Positions 16,356 to 25,828 of a stretch of 40,277 bases of DNA are shown piece after piece (the first letter of the stretch is position 1; the number at the start of each line of letters is the position of its first letter). Position numbers and translations under genes: made by a program. The notes beneath the pieces were generated by a model that did no database searches, was not told the DNA's origin, and saw only the letters and a list, made by a program, of their open reading frames with translations. The stretch is from Saprospiraceae bacterium (GTDB lineage: Bacteria; Bacteroidota; Bacteroidia; Chitinophagales; Saprospiraceae), in assembly GCA_022448955.1 (NCBI GenBank), contig JAKVCU010000086.1, positions 1 through 40,277 on the forward strand, given 5' to 3'.

Positions 16356-18887
16356 ATGTTCAACTTGAAACACTTTTTAGCTTTGGTGTTAGGTTTATTT
16401 ATTAGCCTAGGGAGCTCAGCTCAAGACTTCATGATGCAAGCTTGGTATTGGGATTACCCTAAGGATGGCTGTAATGGTTATTCTGGCAATACTTGGGCTG
16501 CCGAGCTCAATACTAAAGTTTCCACACTCAGCAATGCTGGTTTTACTTATTTATGGCTCCCCCCCGCTTCAAGAGCAAGCTTTGGTAGCTGTAGCAATGG
16601 GTATGATCCTCAAGATTTATATGATTGGGGAGAGTATGGCCTTGGTGCTACTGGCTTTGGTACAAGAGCGGAGATCAATACCTTAATTTCTAATCTTTCC
16701 TCGAGCGGTATTGAATCTGTCGCAGATGTAGTATATAATCATCGCGACGGTGGTAGCCCTGAAGATAATCAAGCGGTGAAAGATTACATCACTATTCACT
16801 ATAATAGTTCAAAAAGTGCATTTCCATCAGATCGATATCGTTGCCGACTTCCCTTGGGAGGTGCTTCTTCTTATGGTTCAGGTGATTATTACTTTAAAAT
16901 CAGTTCAAAAACAGGTGGCTTCGGTGGTTTTGGCTATAAAGTTTATATGACTACCCAAAAGCTCATGGATGAAGGGGCGGCCTATTTAGGTAGCATCAAT
17001 GAGTCAGAGCCCAATGGTGGTGGCGACTGTGGCGAAGCCTTTGATGATATTCAACTAAATGAAGATATGGTAGCCGTATTAGAAGGTAGTGGCTGTCAAA
17101 CCGACGAATTCCATTTGGTCATTTCTTCTGATGACTTCTATGCTTCTGGAGATAATCTATATATCTATCTTAATAATACAGGTGGTTATTCGGATCATAG
17201 AGTTTATGGAATATACTACGATAATGGAACTTCTGGGCAGAATGTCAATATGAACGATTACGTATATCAAACCTATACAGATTTCAATAGTATGCCATCA
17301 GGCCAAGGAGGAATGAATTTTGAGAACTTCCGCCCCAATTCTAGTAACACGGCTTCTACATTTCTTGGAGGAGATTGGGATTGGTTATGGTTCTTTTATG
17401 ACTATGACCAAAATAGTAATGACACTCGGACCAAGTTATTTGACTGGAGTAAATGGCTTTGGAATGATGTTGGTATTCGAGGCTATCGAATGGATGCAGT
17501 AAAACATTTCGATCCTGCTTTTGTAGGTGACTTGCTTGATGATTTGCATGACAATAACATGAATCCAGGAATGGTTGTTGGGGAATATTTCGACTCTAAT
17601 ATCGGTGTTTTGAATGGATGGGTAAATAATGTACTCAATAGCATGGACTCAGATACTAAAAGTGCCATAGATGTGAGAGCCTTTGATTTTGGTATGCGTG
17701 ATGCTTTGAAAAATGCTTGCGATGCTTTTGGCTATGATGTCCGGAATATTTTCAACTCTGGTATGGTTGATGGTGGTGGCTTGAGTGGTTTTAATGCCGT
17801 TACTTTCATCAACAACCATGATTTTAGAGATGAAGGACAACCTGTGCAAAATGATCCCATCTTAGGCTATGCCTATATCTTGACGAATAATCAAATTGGC
17901 ATGCCATGTATCTTTTACCCAGACTATTTTGGTGATGCCATTCCTCACGCACCTACGCTGAATCTGTCTGCAGATATTGATGCCTTGATTTCTGCTCATC
18001 AGAACTACATTTTTGGTTCGTCTAGTATTGATAAATTAAGTCGTTTTAGTACGCCCTACACACAGAACTTCTCAGGTGGTTTTGCCTCTACTACTCTATT
18101 CTATCAGATGATGGGTGGGCCAGATGATAAGGATGTGTTAGTAGCCATCAATTTTGCAGGAGAAACCCTGAATGTAACACATGGGGTAAATACTGGCTCT
18201 GCAGGTTTAAATGAAGGAAGTACTTTAACCAGAATTGCAGGAAGTACTTCCGCAACAAATAGTATGTCTGTGAGTGGCGGGAATGTTACTTTCCAAGTTC
18301 CTGCTAGAAGTTATGCCGTATGGGTAAATGATGCAAATTTACCTTTAGATTTAGTTTCATTTGCTGTAAGGCCACAAAACAAACAAGCATTCTTAGAGTG
18401 GTCTACTACGAATGAAGTTAATGTTGCTGGTTTTGAGATCCAACGTTCGATGGATAATAATTCTTTTGAAAAAATTGCTTGGGTCCCATTAGCAGAAGAG
18501 TCAGGCACAAATTATCAATTCATAGATCAACAAACACCTATTAATAGAGATCTAATCTATAGATTAAAGATTATCGATATGGATGGACAATTTGAGTATT
18601 CTCCATTGAGAAGTATAAAGATTACACAAAGTATACGTCAGCTTAGGCTTTCGCCAAATCCTACAAAGGACGTACTCAACATACAATATGAGCTTTCGAA
18701 TCCATCGAATGTAAAAGTGCTCATTACGGATGCAATTGGACAAACCATCAGACAATTAGAATGGAATAATCAGGAAGGTTTACAGAATCATCGTATTGAC
18801 ATCAATGAGCTTAGCTCTGGCATTTATTTCTTACAATTAAGAAGTGTAGATGGCTCTTGGTCAGGGCAAAAGTTTATCAAAGAATAA
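16356..18887 (+). CDS. Secreted GH13 alpha-amylase with T9SS sorting domain
   Basis: This 843-residue protein hydrolyses alpha-1,4-glucans outside the cell. It has a signal peptide (1 to about 23, ending SSAQ) and then a GH13 barrel. Region I is DVVYNHRD (124-131); region II is GIRGYRMDAVKHFD with nucleophile D380; the acid/base is E410 in MVVGEYFD; region IV is FINNHD with D489. Between region I and region II lie about 240 residues, far longer than a usual B domain, including a beta-rich insert (about 170-300). A C-terminal all-beta domain follows, then PLDLVSFAVRPQNKQAFLEW and a type A sorting tail (LSPNPTKDVLNIQYEL to GIYFLQLRSVDGSWSGQKFIKE). Start chosen at the signal peptide. It is divergent from another T9SS cargo gene; no Sus genes are nearby. 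Confidence 0.92.
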   Translation: MFNLKHFLALVLGLFISLGSSAQDFMMQAWYWDYPKDGCNGYSGNTWAAELNTKVSTLSNAGFTYLWLPPASRASFGSCSNGYDPQDLYDWGEYGLGATGFGTRAEINTLISNLSSSGIESVADVVYNHRDGGSPEDNQAVKDYITIHYNSSKSAFPSDRYRCRLPLGGASSYGSGDYYFKISSKTGGFGGFGYKVYMTTQKLMDEGAAYLGSINESEPNGGGDCGEAFDDIQLNEDMVAVLEGSGCQTDEFHLVISSDDFYASGDNLYIYLNNTGGYSDHRVYGIYYDNGTSGQNVNMNDYVYQTYTDFNSMPSGQGGMNFENFRPNSSNTASTFLGGDWDWLWFFYDYDQNSNDTRTKLFDWSKWLWNDVGIRGYRMDAVKHFDPAFVGDLLDDLHDNNMNPGMVVGEYFDSNIGVLNGWVNNVLNSMDSDTKSAIDVRAFDFGMRDALKNACDAFGYDVRNIFNSGMVDGGGLSGFNAVTFINNHDFRDEGQPVQNDPILGYAYILTNNQIGMPCIFYPDYFGDAIPHAPTLNLSADIDALISAHQNYIFGSSSIDKLSRFSTPYTQNFSGGFASTTLFYQMMGGPDDKDVLVAINFAGETLNVTHGVNTGSAGLNEGSTLTRIAGSTSATNSMSVSGGNVTFQVPARSYAVWVNDANLPLDLVSFAVRPQNKQAFLEWSTTNEVNVAGFEIQRSMDNNSFEKIAWVPLAEESGTNYQFIDQQTPINRDLIYRLKIIDMDGQFEYSPLRSIKITQSIRQLRLSPNPTKDVLNIQYELSNPSNVKVLITDAIGQTIRQLEWNNQEGLQNHRIDINELSSGIYFLQLRSVDGSWSGQKFIKE

Positions 18888-18915
18888 TTCACAGAGCATG
18901 AAATTTTGAGACCAT

Positions 18916-18966
18916 ATGATGGGGTGAGTCTGTATAAAATAGTTTATCGCCAGTTCACTCCATCAT
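18916..18966. terminator. Hairpin between convergent amylase and GT39 genes
   Basis: ATGATGGGGTGA (18916-18927) pairs with TCACTCCATCAT (18955-18966) over 12 bp with one G-U. It lies between the two convergent 3' ends and lacks a long T-tract. Confidence 0.5.
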
Positions 18967-19004
18967 CAATACCTCCTCTTTCATATTGCCTGCCACGTAT
19001 ATCA

Positions 19005-20456
19005 TCACTTATACCCTGTAATTTCAACGAGCTCACCATCTTCCCACCATTCCACTACTTTGGCTTCATGTATTTTGTAAAAGCGTTCTTTTGCATCTCC
19101 CCCACAAAGGAGATATTTCAAGGAAGTATTACTCTGTTTATTCCCTGGATAAAACATGTTAATGTCTTTGCCCTGAGCTTTTAAAGTGTGGACATAGAAG
19201 TTGTTATTTGCATTATAGTTGATGTTGCCTACTCTACAATGATCCAAGGATGTATGAGAACGCATATAATTGGCATAGCTATGTTTCTCGCCATATTGTG
19301 GCTTAGGCCAATGTACCTTTTCGATAATGTTAGCGTAAGGATAACCGAAAATAGCAAGAAAGAATACTACACCTATGAATGTTTTTAGATTGGGCCTAAC
19401 AGTTAGCTGATTATTGAGTTGTGTATATATTTTACTTATCCCTAAGGCACAGATCAAGGCTAAACTGGGATATACAGGCGCATTATACCATGCATGTTTT
19501 GTACCTGCATTCGAGATAATTAATAAAAATAGAATGGAATTGACCAATAAAAGACTAGTAAGAGATCTTTCCTTTTTTGTCCCAGTAAAACCTAAAAATA
19601 AACCTAGTAGTAACCACCAAAGCCATGGTAAAAACTCCTTACTTGCTATTAATTTGAAGTAGAACCAAAAAGGCTGTTCATTTCCTTCTAGTGCATTGAC
19701 GTACCTTCCCCCAAGTTCATTTTCCCATACGGCTTTTAAATAACCAGGATTATAGGCTTCTCGAAGAAAATAAAATCCTAAAATAAAGATTAAAAAAGCT
19801 GCTATTCCAAAATAAGTATGCTTGTTCGTTAAAGTGGGTAATAATTGCCGTTCCAATAATGCAAATACAAAAAGACTAGGTAAGAAGAATAAACCTGCTA
19901 TACCTTTTGTAAAGGTAGCTAAGCCAACAAACAATACCGTATAATATAAATACTTCCGACGCTGATCTGCATCATTTCCTTGCGTATACCGATAAAAGGA
20001 CAACAAATACAAGCTCAACCAAAGACTCAACAATGCGTCAAAGTCGCCTGTACGAGTGACATGAAAATCGACAAATCCATCTGTTGTCAACAATACAAAA
20101 ATAGCAGCTACTCCCAAGGCCCAACTCTTCATCGTCCGTATTCCAAAATGCATAAAGACCCCAACCAACGCTAACCCAGCCAAAGCAGAAGGCAAACGCA
20201 CTGCCAATTCATTATATCCAATGACTTTCATTAAGGTGGCCTGCATCCAAATAAGGAAAGGAGGTTTGGTTCCCCACATCTCAGGTTTACCATCAAAGTG
20301 CGTAACTAACCAATTGCCATTTTGAGTCATTTCGAAGGCATTACAAGCTCTTCGAGCCTAATCCCATATAGAAAGAGATAGTGTATCCAAATGTAAAAAC
20401 AATGGAAAGTACGCCAATCCTAACAATAGCAACCAAGGTAAATACTTCTTTATCAT
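19005..20456 (-). pseudogene. GT39-type glycosyltransferase gene interrupted by one in-frame TAG
   Basis: The full frame runs from ATG at 20456 and encodes 483 codons, but codon 33 (20360-20358) is TAG. Codons 1-32 read MIKKYLPWLLLLGLAYFPLF (the start of a first membrane segment), then HLDTLSLSIWD, followed by stop, ARRACNAFEM. The sibling gene at 24305 has VWDESLF, so the stop replaces the Glu of the DE motif that is catalytic in ArnT/PMT-like (GT39) enzymes; a single GAG to TAG change explains it. From M43 (20330) the frame continues for 441 residues: multiple membrane segments, GKPEMWGTKPPFLIWMQA, RLPSALAGL and a soluble C-terminus. Initiation at 20330 would give a protein without the first segment and motif. 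It lies 70 bases after the SprB-repeat gene in the same direction. Confidence 0.85.
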
Positions 20457-20526
20457 GCCTTATTATTATGATAAAACAGGCATAAAATAGCAAAAACCCA
20501 TCGTCTACTAAATTAGCATCTAAATA

Positions 20527-23500
20527 TCATCGCATTAGCATGACATCTCCTTTAAAGACTTCGGTTAATCCATCTATAAATTCAATCTCTGCCATGAAAA
20601 CGTATACTCCTGTGTTTAAGGCTCGACCATTAAATTGGCCATCCCATCCAAAATCAGGATCATTTGGCTGAAAGTTGGTTTGTTCAAAAACCATAGCTCC
20701 ATTTCGATCAAAAATCCGGAAAGATTTCACTTGTACGACTCCGGCTCCTGATTGAACCATAAATTTATCATTTGCGCCATCATTATTTGGACTAAAGGCA
20801 TTGGCCATGAATATCTTTCGATCTCTATTCACAGTGACTATAATCTGATCACTTGCCGTACAAAACGACACCGTATCTTCAACAATTACTTGAAAGATAG
20901 TAGATTCGATCAGTTGTGCACTTAATATACTATCAGCAATGATAGCAGCAGTATCTGATGGTGCCCAATTATAGACAAGATTATTACTGCTATTCACTAT
21001 GGCCACTAGATCAATGATTTCTCCTTGTGTGATTTCCATATCCATCCCTAAATCTACCACCAACTCCGGCGGTCCTAGGACGGTTGCTGGAAATACTTCC
21101 TCACATCCCTTTTCATCTCTAATAACAATTTCGTAACCACCTTCAAAAAGATTAAAAAAGCCCGAGGCCGCACTAAAGATTACTCCATCTAATGAATATT
21201 CATAGCCGCCGTTTCCACCAGTAACCGTATCAATCAAGATAATCCCTCCATTTTCTGGATCCAAACAAGTTATATCAATAGCCGAAATAGCTGCTTGAAT
21301 AGGAAGCGGCTCATCAAAGAAAACACTTGCCATCGCCTCACAACCTAATTCATTACTTACCGTAAGGCCATACTCAGCTGAACTAAGTCCGATGGCACTT
21401 TCTTCTGTACTTCCATTCGTCCAGTTGTAGGAAAAGCTTATTCCTGGGCCACTTACATTAGCTAGTAGGCTACCATCTGCTTCTCCTGCACAAGAGATAG
21501 GGTTTGCAACCGCAATCTGAACTGAAACGGGAGAAACTGGCTCTGTTATTTCCACAAAAGTAGTATCTAAGCAGCCATCTTCATTCGTAACCGTAAGCAT
21601 ATAAGTGCCCGCAGATAAACCTACTACCTCTGGCGTATCATCCCCTGTTTCCCAATCAAAAGCAATGGGATTGCCATTGGTGGTTACAGTTGCTTGACCA
21701 TCGATCCCTTCAAAACAAGAAACCGCCTGTGTTTGGATGGCCGTTGCAATAAATTCCTCTGGTTCTGTGATCGTTATCATCATTTCTGCTTCGCAGTCAT
21801 TTTCATCCGTAACAGTTACCGTATAATCCCCTGCACAAAGATCGATATTCATAGCTGAGCTCGAGCCATTAGACCATGCAAAAGTATAATTCCCTGTACC
21901 TCCAATACTCGATACACTTATAATTCCATCGCATATTCCAAAACAACTTGCAGCGGCCACCTCATCAACTACGACTTCTACTAGGCTTGGTTCTGTAACA
22001 GAGGCTACAAAAGTGGTATCAAAAAATAAATCCGTTATCGTTATCGTATAATCCCCTGCTGGCAAGTTAGGGAGCGTAACTTCGTCATCAGCGGCCATAA
22101 TCGTCCCATTCCCGCTAATGGTCCCATCATTTTTTTCCCATGTATATGTGTAGGGGGGATATCCATCTACTCCAGAAAATACGATTATGCCGTCCGTATC
22201 CCCATTACATAAAAGGGTGTCGTTTTCGAAGGCAGGAATAATTTCTGTAACAAAGTCAACCGTAAAACATTCAATCACTTCACATCCAAAACCATCAGTC
22301 ACTGTGATACAACATTCTTCACCTCCAATCAAGGTGCTTGATGTATTACCGGTCTCTCCAGTACACCATGCAAAGCTATAGTTACCATCTCCACCTGTAG
22401 CACTTACCTCAGCTTGGCCATTCATACCGCCCTGATTAACCGCTGGAAGACTTTGATTGATTGTCACTTCTATGGAATCCAAAACGGTTAGATTGGTTTG
22501 AATAACACTATCACATGCAAAAAATATGGGTATAGTATCAAAATAGGTACCTGTTTCTGTATAAGTTGACCCAACATTCGTGTAGCTATTTCCTGCACAA
22601 ATAGTAGTATCTATCACTCCGACTGGGGTAATATCACCAGCATCCGTAACACTTAAAGTAAAGGTTCCATACTGATTCGCAATAGCACCATCGACCAAAA
22701 CCCAATACTCCTCATCATCATATAAGCAACTAACTTCTAAAGATTGATCAAGAGAGCTCGCATTATCATCACTTTCCAAATGAATAAAAACACCTGTACA
22801 ACTCCCAAATGAACGTAAAACGGCCATTTGAATATCCAAAGGATCAAGCCCACCTGGTTCGGCCGTTGCTTCTACTATTACATGCCCCGACGAAGGTGGC
22901 GTGAAACGAAACCACACTGAAGTCTGTGTCCCGAAAGCAGGAATATTGATATCGCCAGTACCTGTGGCACAAAAATTAGAATAAAAGCCATTCAAACTAG
23001 TGCTTCCACCCTCTGGTACCACACCAAGATCATCAGCACCACATGGTGTGTCACTGCCTTCTGTGGCTACGACATTGGTCAATTGTAATCCAAAGACTCC
23101 AGTAAGCGTTTCACTAGGATCAAAATAACCCCCGTCCACTAATAAATAATAGGTCGTATTGGGTTGCACACACTTAAAGTCCATAAAAGCATCCAAGCTA
23201 TTAATTGGTGCTTCACTATCCACTAAAGCTGGCGTTCCATTACAGGTACCATCACTAGTTTCAAATAATGCAATTTGCACATCTAATAAATCACCTGTAT
23301 TTTCTGGGTCATTTGTTACATCAATAAATATTTCTGGACCAACATCAGGACCTGTTGTAAAAGAGAACCATACCGTGTGATCATCTTCAAAAATACCAAA
23401 ATCAGCGGTTGCAATATCATTATCATCATCAGAACAAATATTACTGTATGCCCCAATGGAGCTATTTCCGATGATGGTTCCTCCATCCATTATTCCCAAA

Positions 23501-24024
23501 TCAATCGCATTACAAATAAAGTTATTGCTCATATCTTCACTTACGGCTATCTCAAAGTTGACAGTTCCTCCAGAGGAAAGGTTATTAGGTAAGGAAAGAG
23601 AAAATGCCTCTGTAGTACCAGCTACCGGAACATTAAAGTCTTGACAAATAGTTTCTGAACAATCCGCTGCAATTTCACAAGTTCCAATGATTGGAATTAC
23701 TAAGCCATCATTTTCAAAAGCAGTAAAACATACTTCGATAGTAGCTGGAATATCCAAAAAACAATCTATGGTATTGGAATACTGTACGTTTGGTAAAGTA
23801 TTAAAACAAAGGCCGCTGGCAGGATAAGTCAATGCACCTTCCCCCTCAACATTCACTTGCCAAAGTGGCTCAGGAGCACCTCCAAATACACCATCATCAC
23901 AAGTGGTTGTAGAAGAACCTGATGTCACACTAAGGTCGATTGTTACTTGACTGAATAAAGAAATAGTAAAAAAGCAGCAAAGCCAACACATGGCTGCAGT
24001 CCGGAAATTGATAATTGCTTTCAT
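20527..24024 (-). CDS. Large surface protein with SprB-like repeats and gliding-type C-terminal domain
   Basis: This 1165-residue exported protein has a signal peptide (1 to about 26, ending LFSQ). Two similar domains of about 150 residues follow (about 175-480; each with a VWFSF or VWFRF strand and a YYLLVDG or YWVLVDG strand), resembling bacterial pre-peptidase C-type beta sandwiches. Then come about six SprB-like repeats (each like GGTGNYTFAWSNG ... GDYTVTVTDENDC, about 530-1010). The C-terminal CHU_C/type B region (MANAFSPNNDGANDKFMV to GVYVFMAEIEFIDG) directs secretion by T9SS. Such proteins act as surface adhesins or in gliding. The GT39 pseudogene lies downstream in the same direction and the intact GT39 gene is divergent, so glycan attachment is conceivable. 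Confidence 0.88.
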   Translation of the reverse strand: MKAIINFRTAAMCWLCCFFTISLFSQVTIDLSVTSGSSTTTCDDGVFGGAPEPLWQVNVEGEGALTYPASGLCFNTLPNVQYSNTIDCFLDIPATIEVCFTAFENDGLVIPIIGTCEIAADCSETICQDFNVPVAGTTEAFSLSLPNNLSSGGTVNFEIAVSEDMSNNFICNAIDLGIMDGGTIIGNSSIGAYSNICSDDDNDIATADFGIFEDDHTVWFSFTTGPDVGPEIFIDVTNDPENTGDLLDVQIALFETSDGTCNGTPALVDSEAPINSLDAFMDFKCVQPNTTYYLLVDGGYFDPSETLTGVFGLQLTNVVATEGSDTPCGADDLGVVPEGGSTSLNGFYSNFCATGTGDINIPAFGTQTSVWFRFTPPSSGHVIVEATAEPGGLDPLDIQMAVLRSFGSCTGVFIHLESDDNASSLDQSLEVSCLYDDEEYWVLVDGAIANQYGTFTLSVTDAGDITPVGVIDTTICAGNSYTNVGSTYTETGTYFDTIPIFFACDSVIQTNLTVLDSIEVTINQSLPAVNQGGMNGQAEVSATGGDGNYSFAWCTGETGNTSSTLIGGEECCITVTDGFGCEVIECFTVDFVTEIIPAFENDTLLCNGDTDGIIVFSGVDGYPPYTYTWEKNDGTISGNGTIMAADDEVTLPNLPAGDYTITITDLFFDTTFVASVTEPSLVEVVVDEVAAASCFGICDGIISVSSIGGTGNYTFAWSNGSSSAMNIDLCAGDYTVTVTDENDCEAEMMITITEPEEFIATAIQTQAVSCFEGIDGQATVTTNGNPIAFDWETGDDTPEVVGLSAGTYMLTVTNEDGCLDTTFVEITEPVSPVSVQIAVANPISCAGEADGSLLANVSGPGISFSYNWTNGSTEESAIGLSSAEYGLTVSNELGCEAMASVFFDEPLPIQAAISAIDITCLDPENGGIILIDTVTGGNGGYEYSLDGVIFSAASGFFNLFEGGYEIVIRDEKGCEEVFPATVLGPPELVVDLGMDMEITQGEIIDLVAIVNSSNNLVYNWAPSDTAAIIADSILSAQLIESTIFQVIVEDTVSFCTASDQIIVTVNRDRKIFMANAFSPNNDGANDKFMVQSGAGVVQVKSFRIFDRNGAMVFEQTNFQPNDPDFGWDGQFNGRALNTGVYVFMAEIEFIDGLTEVFKGDVMLMR

Positions 24025-24108
24025 AGATTGAATTGCAGTTTAAACTGGGAAATCTTGTACGATTCCTGAGAGATTCGAAAATACAAAATCATTCATTTTG
24101 CAAGATAC

Positions 24109-24123
24109 CATTTTGGTAAAATG
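24109..24123. repeat. Short dyad in the divergent surface-protein/GT39 region
   Basis: CATTTT-ggt-AAAATG is a 6-bp dyad with a 3-base centre, 32 bases from the second dyad at 24155-24172. It may be an operator or chance in AT-rich DNA. Confidence 0.3.
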
Positions 24124-24154
24124 TAAAATAAGGGCTAAAATTCTTAAGAAGGGT

Positions 24155-24172
24155 TCCAAAACTAATTTTGGA
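24155..24172. promoter_or_regulatory. Palindrome holding -7 boxes on both strands
   Basis: TCCAAAA-ctaa-TTTTGGA is a 7-bp dyad. TAATTTTG (24163-24170, plus) and TAGTTTTG (24164-24157, minus) both match TAnnTTTG exactly and overlap. They face the intact GT39 gene and the surface-protein gene respectively. No convincing -33 box was found on the plus side. Confidence 0.35.
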
Positions 24173-24304
24173 GGTACAACAGAAGGAAATTTAAAATAGT
24201 CGCTAAGTTTATAAAAGTAGTTAAACTTTAGCTTTACTTTGTAATAACGTTCAAGATTTTTGAAATATTCTATCCATTCAATAGATTTATTCTATTTTCA
24301 GCAT

Positions 24305-25777
24305 ATGCAGCAATTTTTAAGAATATTGGCTTGGTGTTTTTTTATTGCAGCCATCTACTTCCCCATTTTCCTTCATCTGGATATGCCTCCCATAAAAGTG
24401 TGGGATGAATCACTTTTTGCCATGCGTGCTTATCATTTCGCGGAAACGGGTACTTACTTGGAAAATTTCAGTGCATTTCCTGGATTGGCCAATTATGCTA
24501 ATCTGAAACCACCTTTGGGTACTTTTATTCAAGCTTCTTTTTTTAAGCTGTTTGGTGTAAGTGAGCTATCCCTGCGATTGCCTACGGCATTTTTTGCACT
24601 AGGCATTTGTTACTTGCTCCTAACTATTTCTAAACAGCTTACCCAATCCGTTTGGACAGGAGTAATGGCTATTTTCATCTTACTTACAACCCCTGGTTTT
24701 GTTGGTGTCCATGTTCTTCGTACAGGCGATCAGGATGTGATGATCTGCTTCTGGATGCTGTTACAAGTTTTCTATTTCTTTCGATATACTAAACAAAAAC
24801 GTAAAAATGACCTCTACGGTCTAGTGCTGGCAAGTCTTTTGGGTTTTCTGACAAAAAGTATTTTTGCCTTTTTCTGGTTTCCTGCTTTTGCCTCCTTTTT
24901 GATTTTGCGAAAGCAATTGCTTCCTTTTATGAGAAGGCCTCAGCTGTGGTATGCGCTAAGTACATTATTAGTAGGCGTACTTACCTATTATTGGGTAATG
25001 GATAATTTATTTGAGGGCTTTTTCTCTAATATTCTTGATTCTGTATTGGGGCGGTACACTAAAGTGGTTGACCAGCATCAGCATCCATTCCCATATTATT
25101 TTGAGCGTTTTTATCAAGTGCAATTTGTGCCTTGGCTTTGGCTTTTACCTATTGCATTGTTTTTTCATTTTGGGTTTTACAAAAAGCAGTTGAAGGCGTT
25201 TCATGGCCTATTGTGGTTGTGCATGAGTATTCACTTATTGGTAATCTCCCTTTCAAAGACGAAACTAGAATGGTATGATGCGCCTATTTTTCCATTGGCT
25301 GCAATGATTATTGCTTTAGCCTTTCGGCAAATTTGGCTCATTGTTTTCCCCTATCTGACTTTACGCCAAAATCCTATACTTCCTACTTTCGTAAAATTTT
25401 TGGCGATAGCCCTTATCTTCGCTATTCCCTACGCTACTACTCTTAAAAGCATCTACCATAAAAAATGGGAATATGATACCGACATTTTTGCCTATCAAAT
25501 GAAGAAACTAGCCATAGAACGACCTGAACTAAAAGATTATATCATTTACTGTGGCTCTTATGATGGCCAAGTTGGCTTTTATACCCGATTTTGGAATGAG
25601 AAAAAAGCTTATGATATTAAGGTAGCAGAATATTGGAAAGAAGATGTCATGCAGCAAGGCACATATGTTTTGAGCTGCTACAGTGAAAAAATAGAAAAAG
25701 TTAAAGAAGAATATAAAACAGAAACCATATCTACCTATGAAAAGTGTCAAGTGCTTCATTTATTAGAAGCACGTTAA
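24305..25777 (+). CDS. GT39-type (ArnT/PMT-like) membrane glycosyltransferase
   Basis: This is a 490-residue integral membrane enzyme. I chose the ATG at 24305 (MQQFLRILAWCFFIAAIYFP) over the upstream one because it directly begins the first membrane segment. The catalytic-type acidic pair D34-E35 (VWDESLFAMRAYHF) lies in the first extracytoplasmic loop, followed by NLKPPLGTFIQASFFKLFGVSELSLRLP, characteristic of the family. About ten membrane helices follow and then a soluble C-terminal part (YDTDIFAYQMKKLA onward). Members move a sugar from a polyprenyl-phosphate carrier to lipid or protein in the periplasm. The target is unknown; the divergent surface protein is one candidate. It is paralogous to the interrupted gene at 19005-20456. 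Confidence 0.85.
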   Translation: MQQFLRILAWCFFIAAIYFPIFLHLDMPPIKVWDESLFAMRAYHFAETGTYLENFSAFPGLANYANLKPPLGTFIQASFFKLFGVSELSLRLPTAFFALGICYLLLTISKQLTQSVWTGVMAIFILLTTPGFVGVHVLRTGDQDVMICFWMLLQVFYFFRYTKQKRKNDLYGLVLASLLGFLTKSIFAFFWFPAFASFLILRKQLLPFMRRPQLWYALSTLLVGVLTYYWVMDNLFEGFFSNILDSVLGRYTKVVDQHQHPFPYYFERFYQVQFVPWLWLLPIALFFHFGFYKKQLKAFHGLLWLCMSIHLLVISLSKTKLEWYDAPIFPLAAMIIALAFRQIWLIVFPYLTLRQNPILPTFVKFLAIALIFAIPYATTLKSIYHKKWEYDTDIFAYQMKKLAIERPELKDYIIYCGSYDGQVGFYTRFWNEKKAYDIKVAEYWKEDVMQQGTYVLSCYSEKIEKVKEEYKTETISTYEKCQVLHLLEAR

Positions 25778-25813
25778 TCGTTATGCGAAGTTTAAAGTTT
25801 CGCATAACGATTA
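25775..25813. terminator. Perfect 15-bp hairpin overlapping the GT39 stop codon
   Basis: TAATCGTTATGCGAA (25775-25789) pairs exactly with TTCGCATAACGATTA (25799-25813). The left arm begins with the TAA stop of the GT39 gene. It separates this gene from the convergent M28 peptidase gene and lacks a strong T-tract. Confidence 0.65.
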
Positions 25814-25828
25814 TAGTAAGGGTTATTT

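Noticed and set aside
18906-19184. A 92-residue plus-strand frame after the amylase gene
   Set aside because: It runs through the intergenic hairpin and the antisense of the GT39 C-terminus, with no signal peptide or motif.
20358-20360. Genome-wide reassignment of TAG to an amino acid
   Set aside because: Other genes here end normally with TAG (tex at 6669-6671, the transglutaminase-like gene at 1056-1058, the sugar porter at 34048-34050), so TAG works as a stop in this genome.
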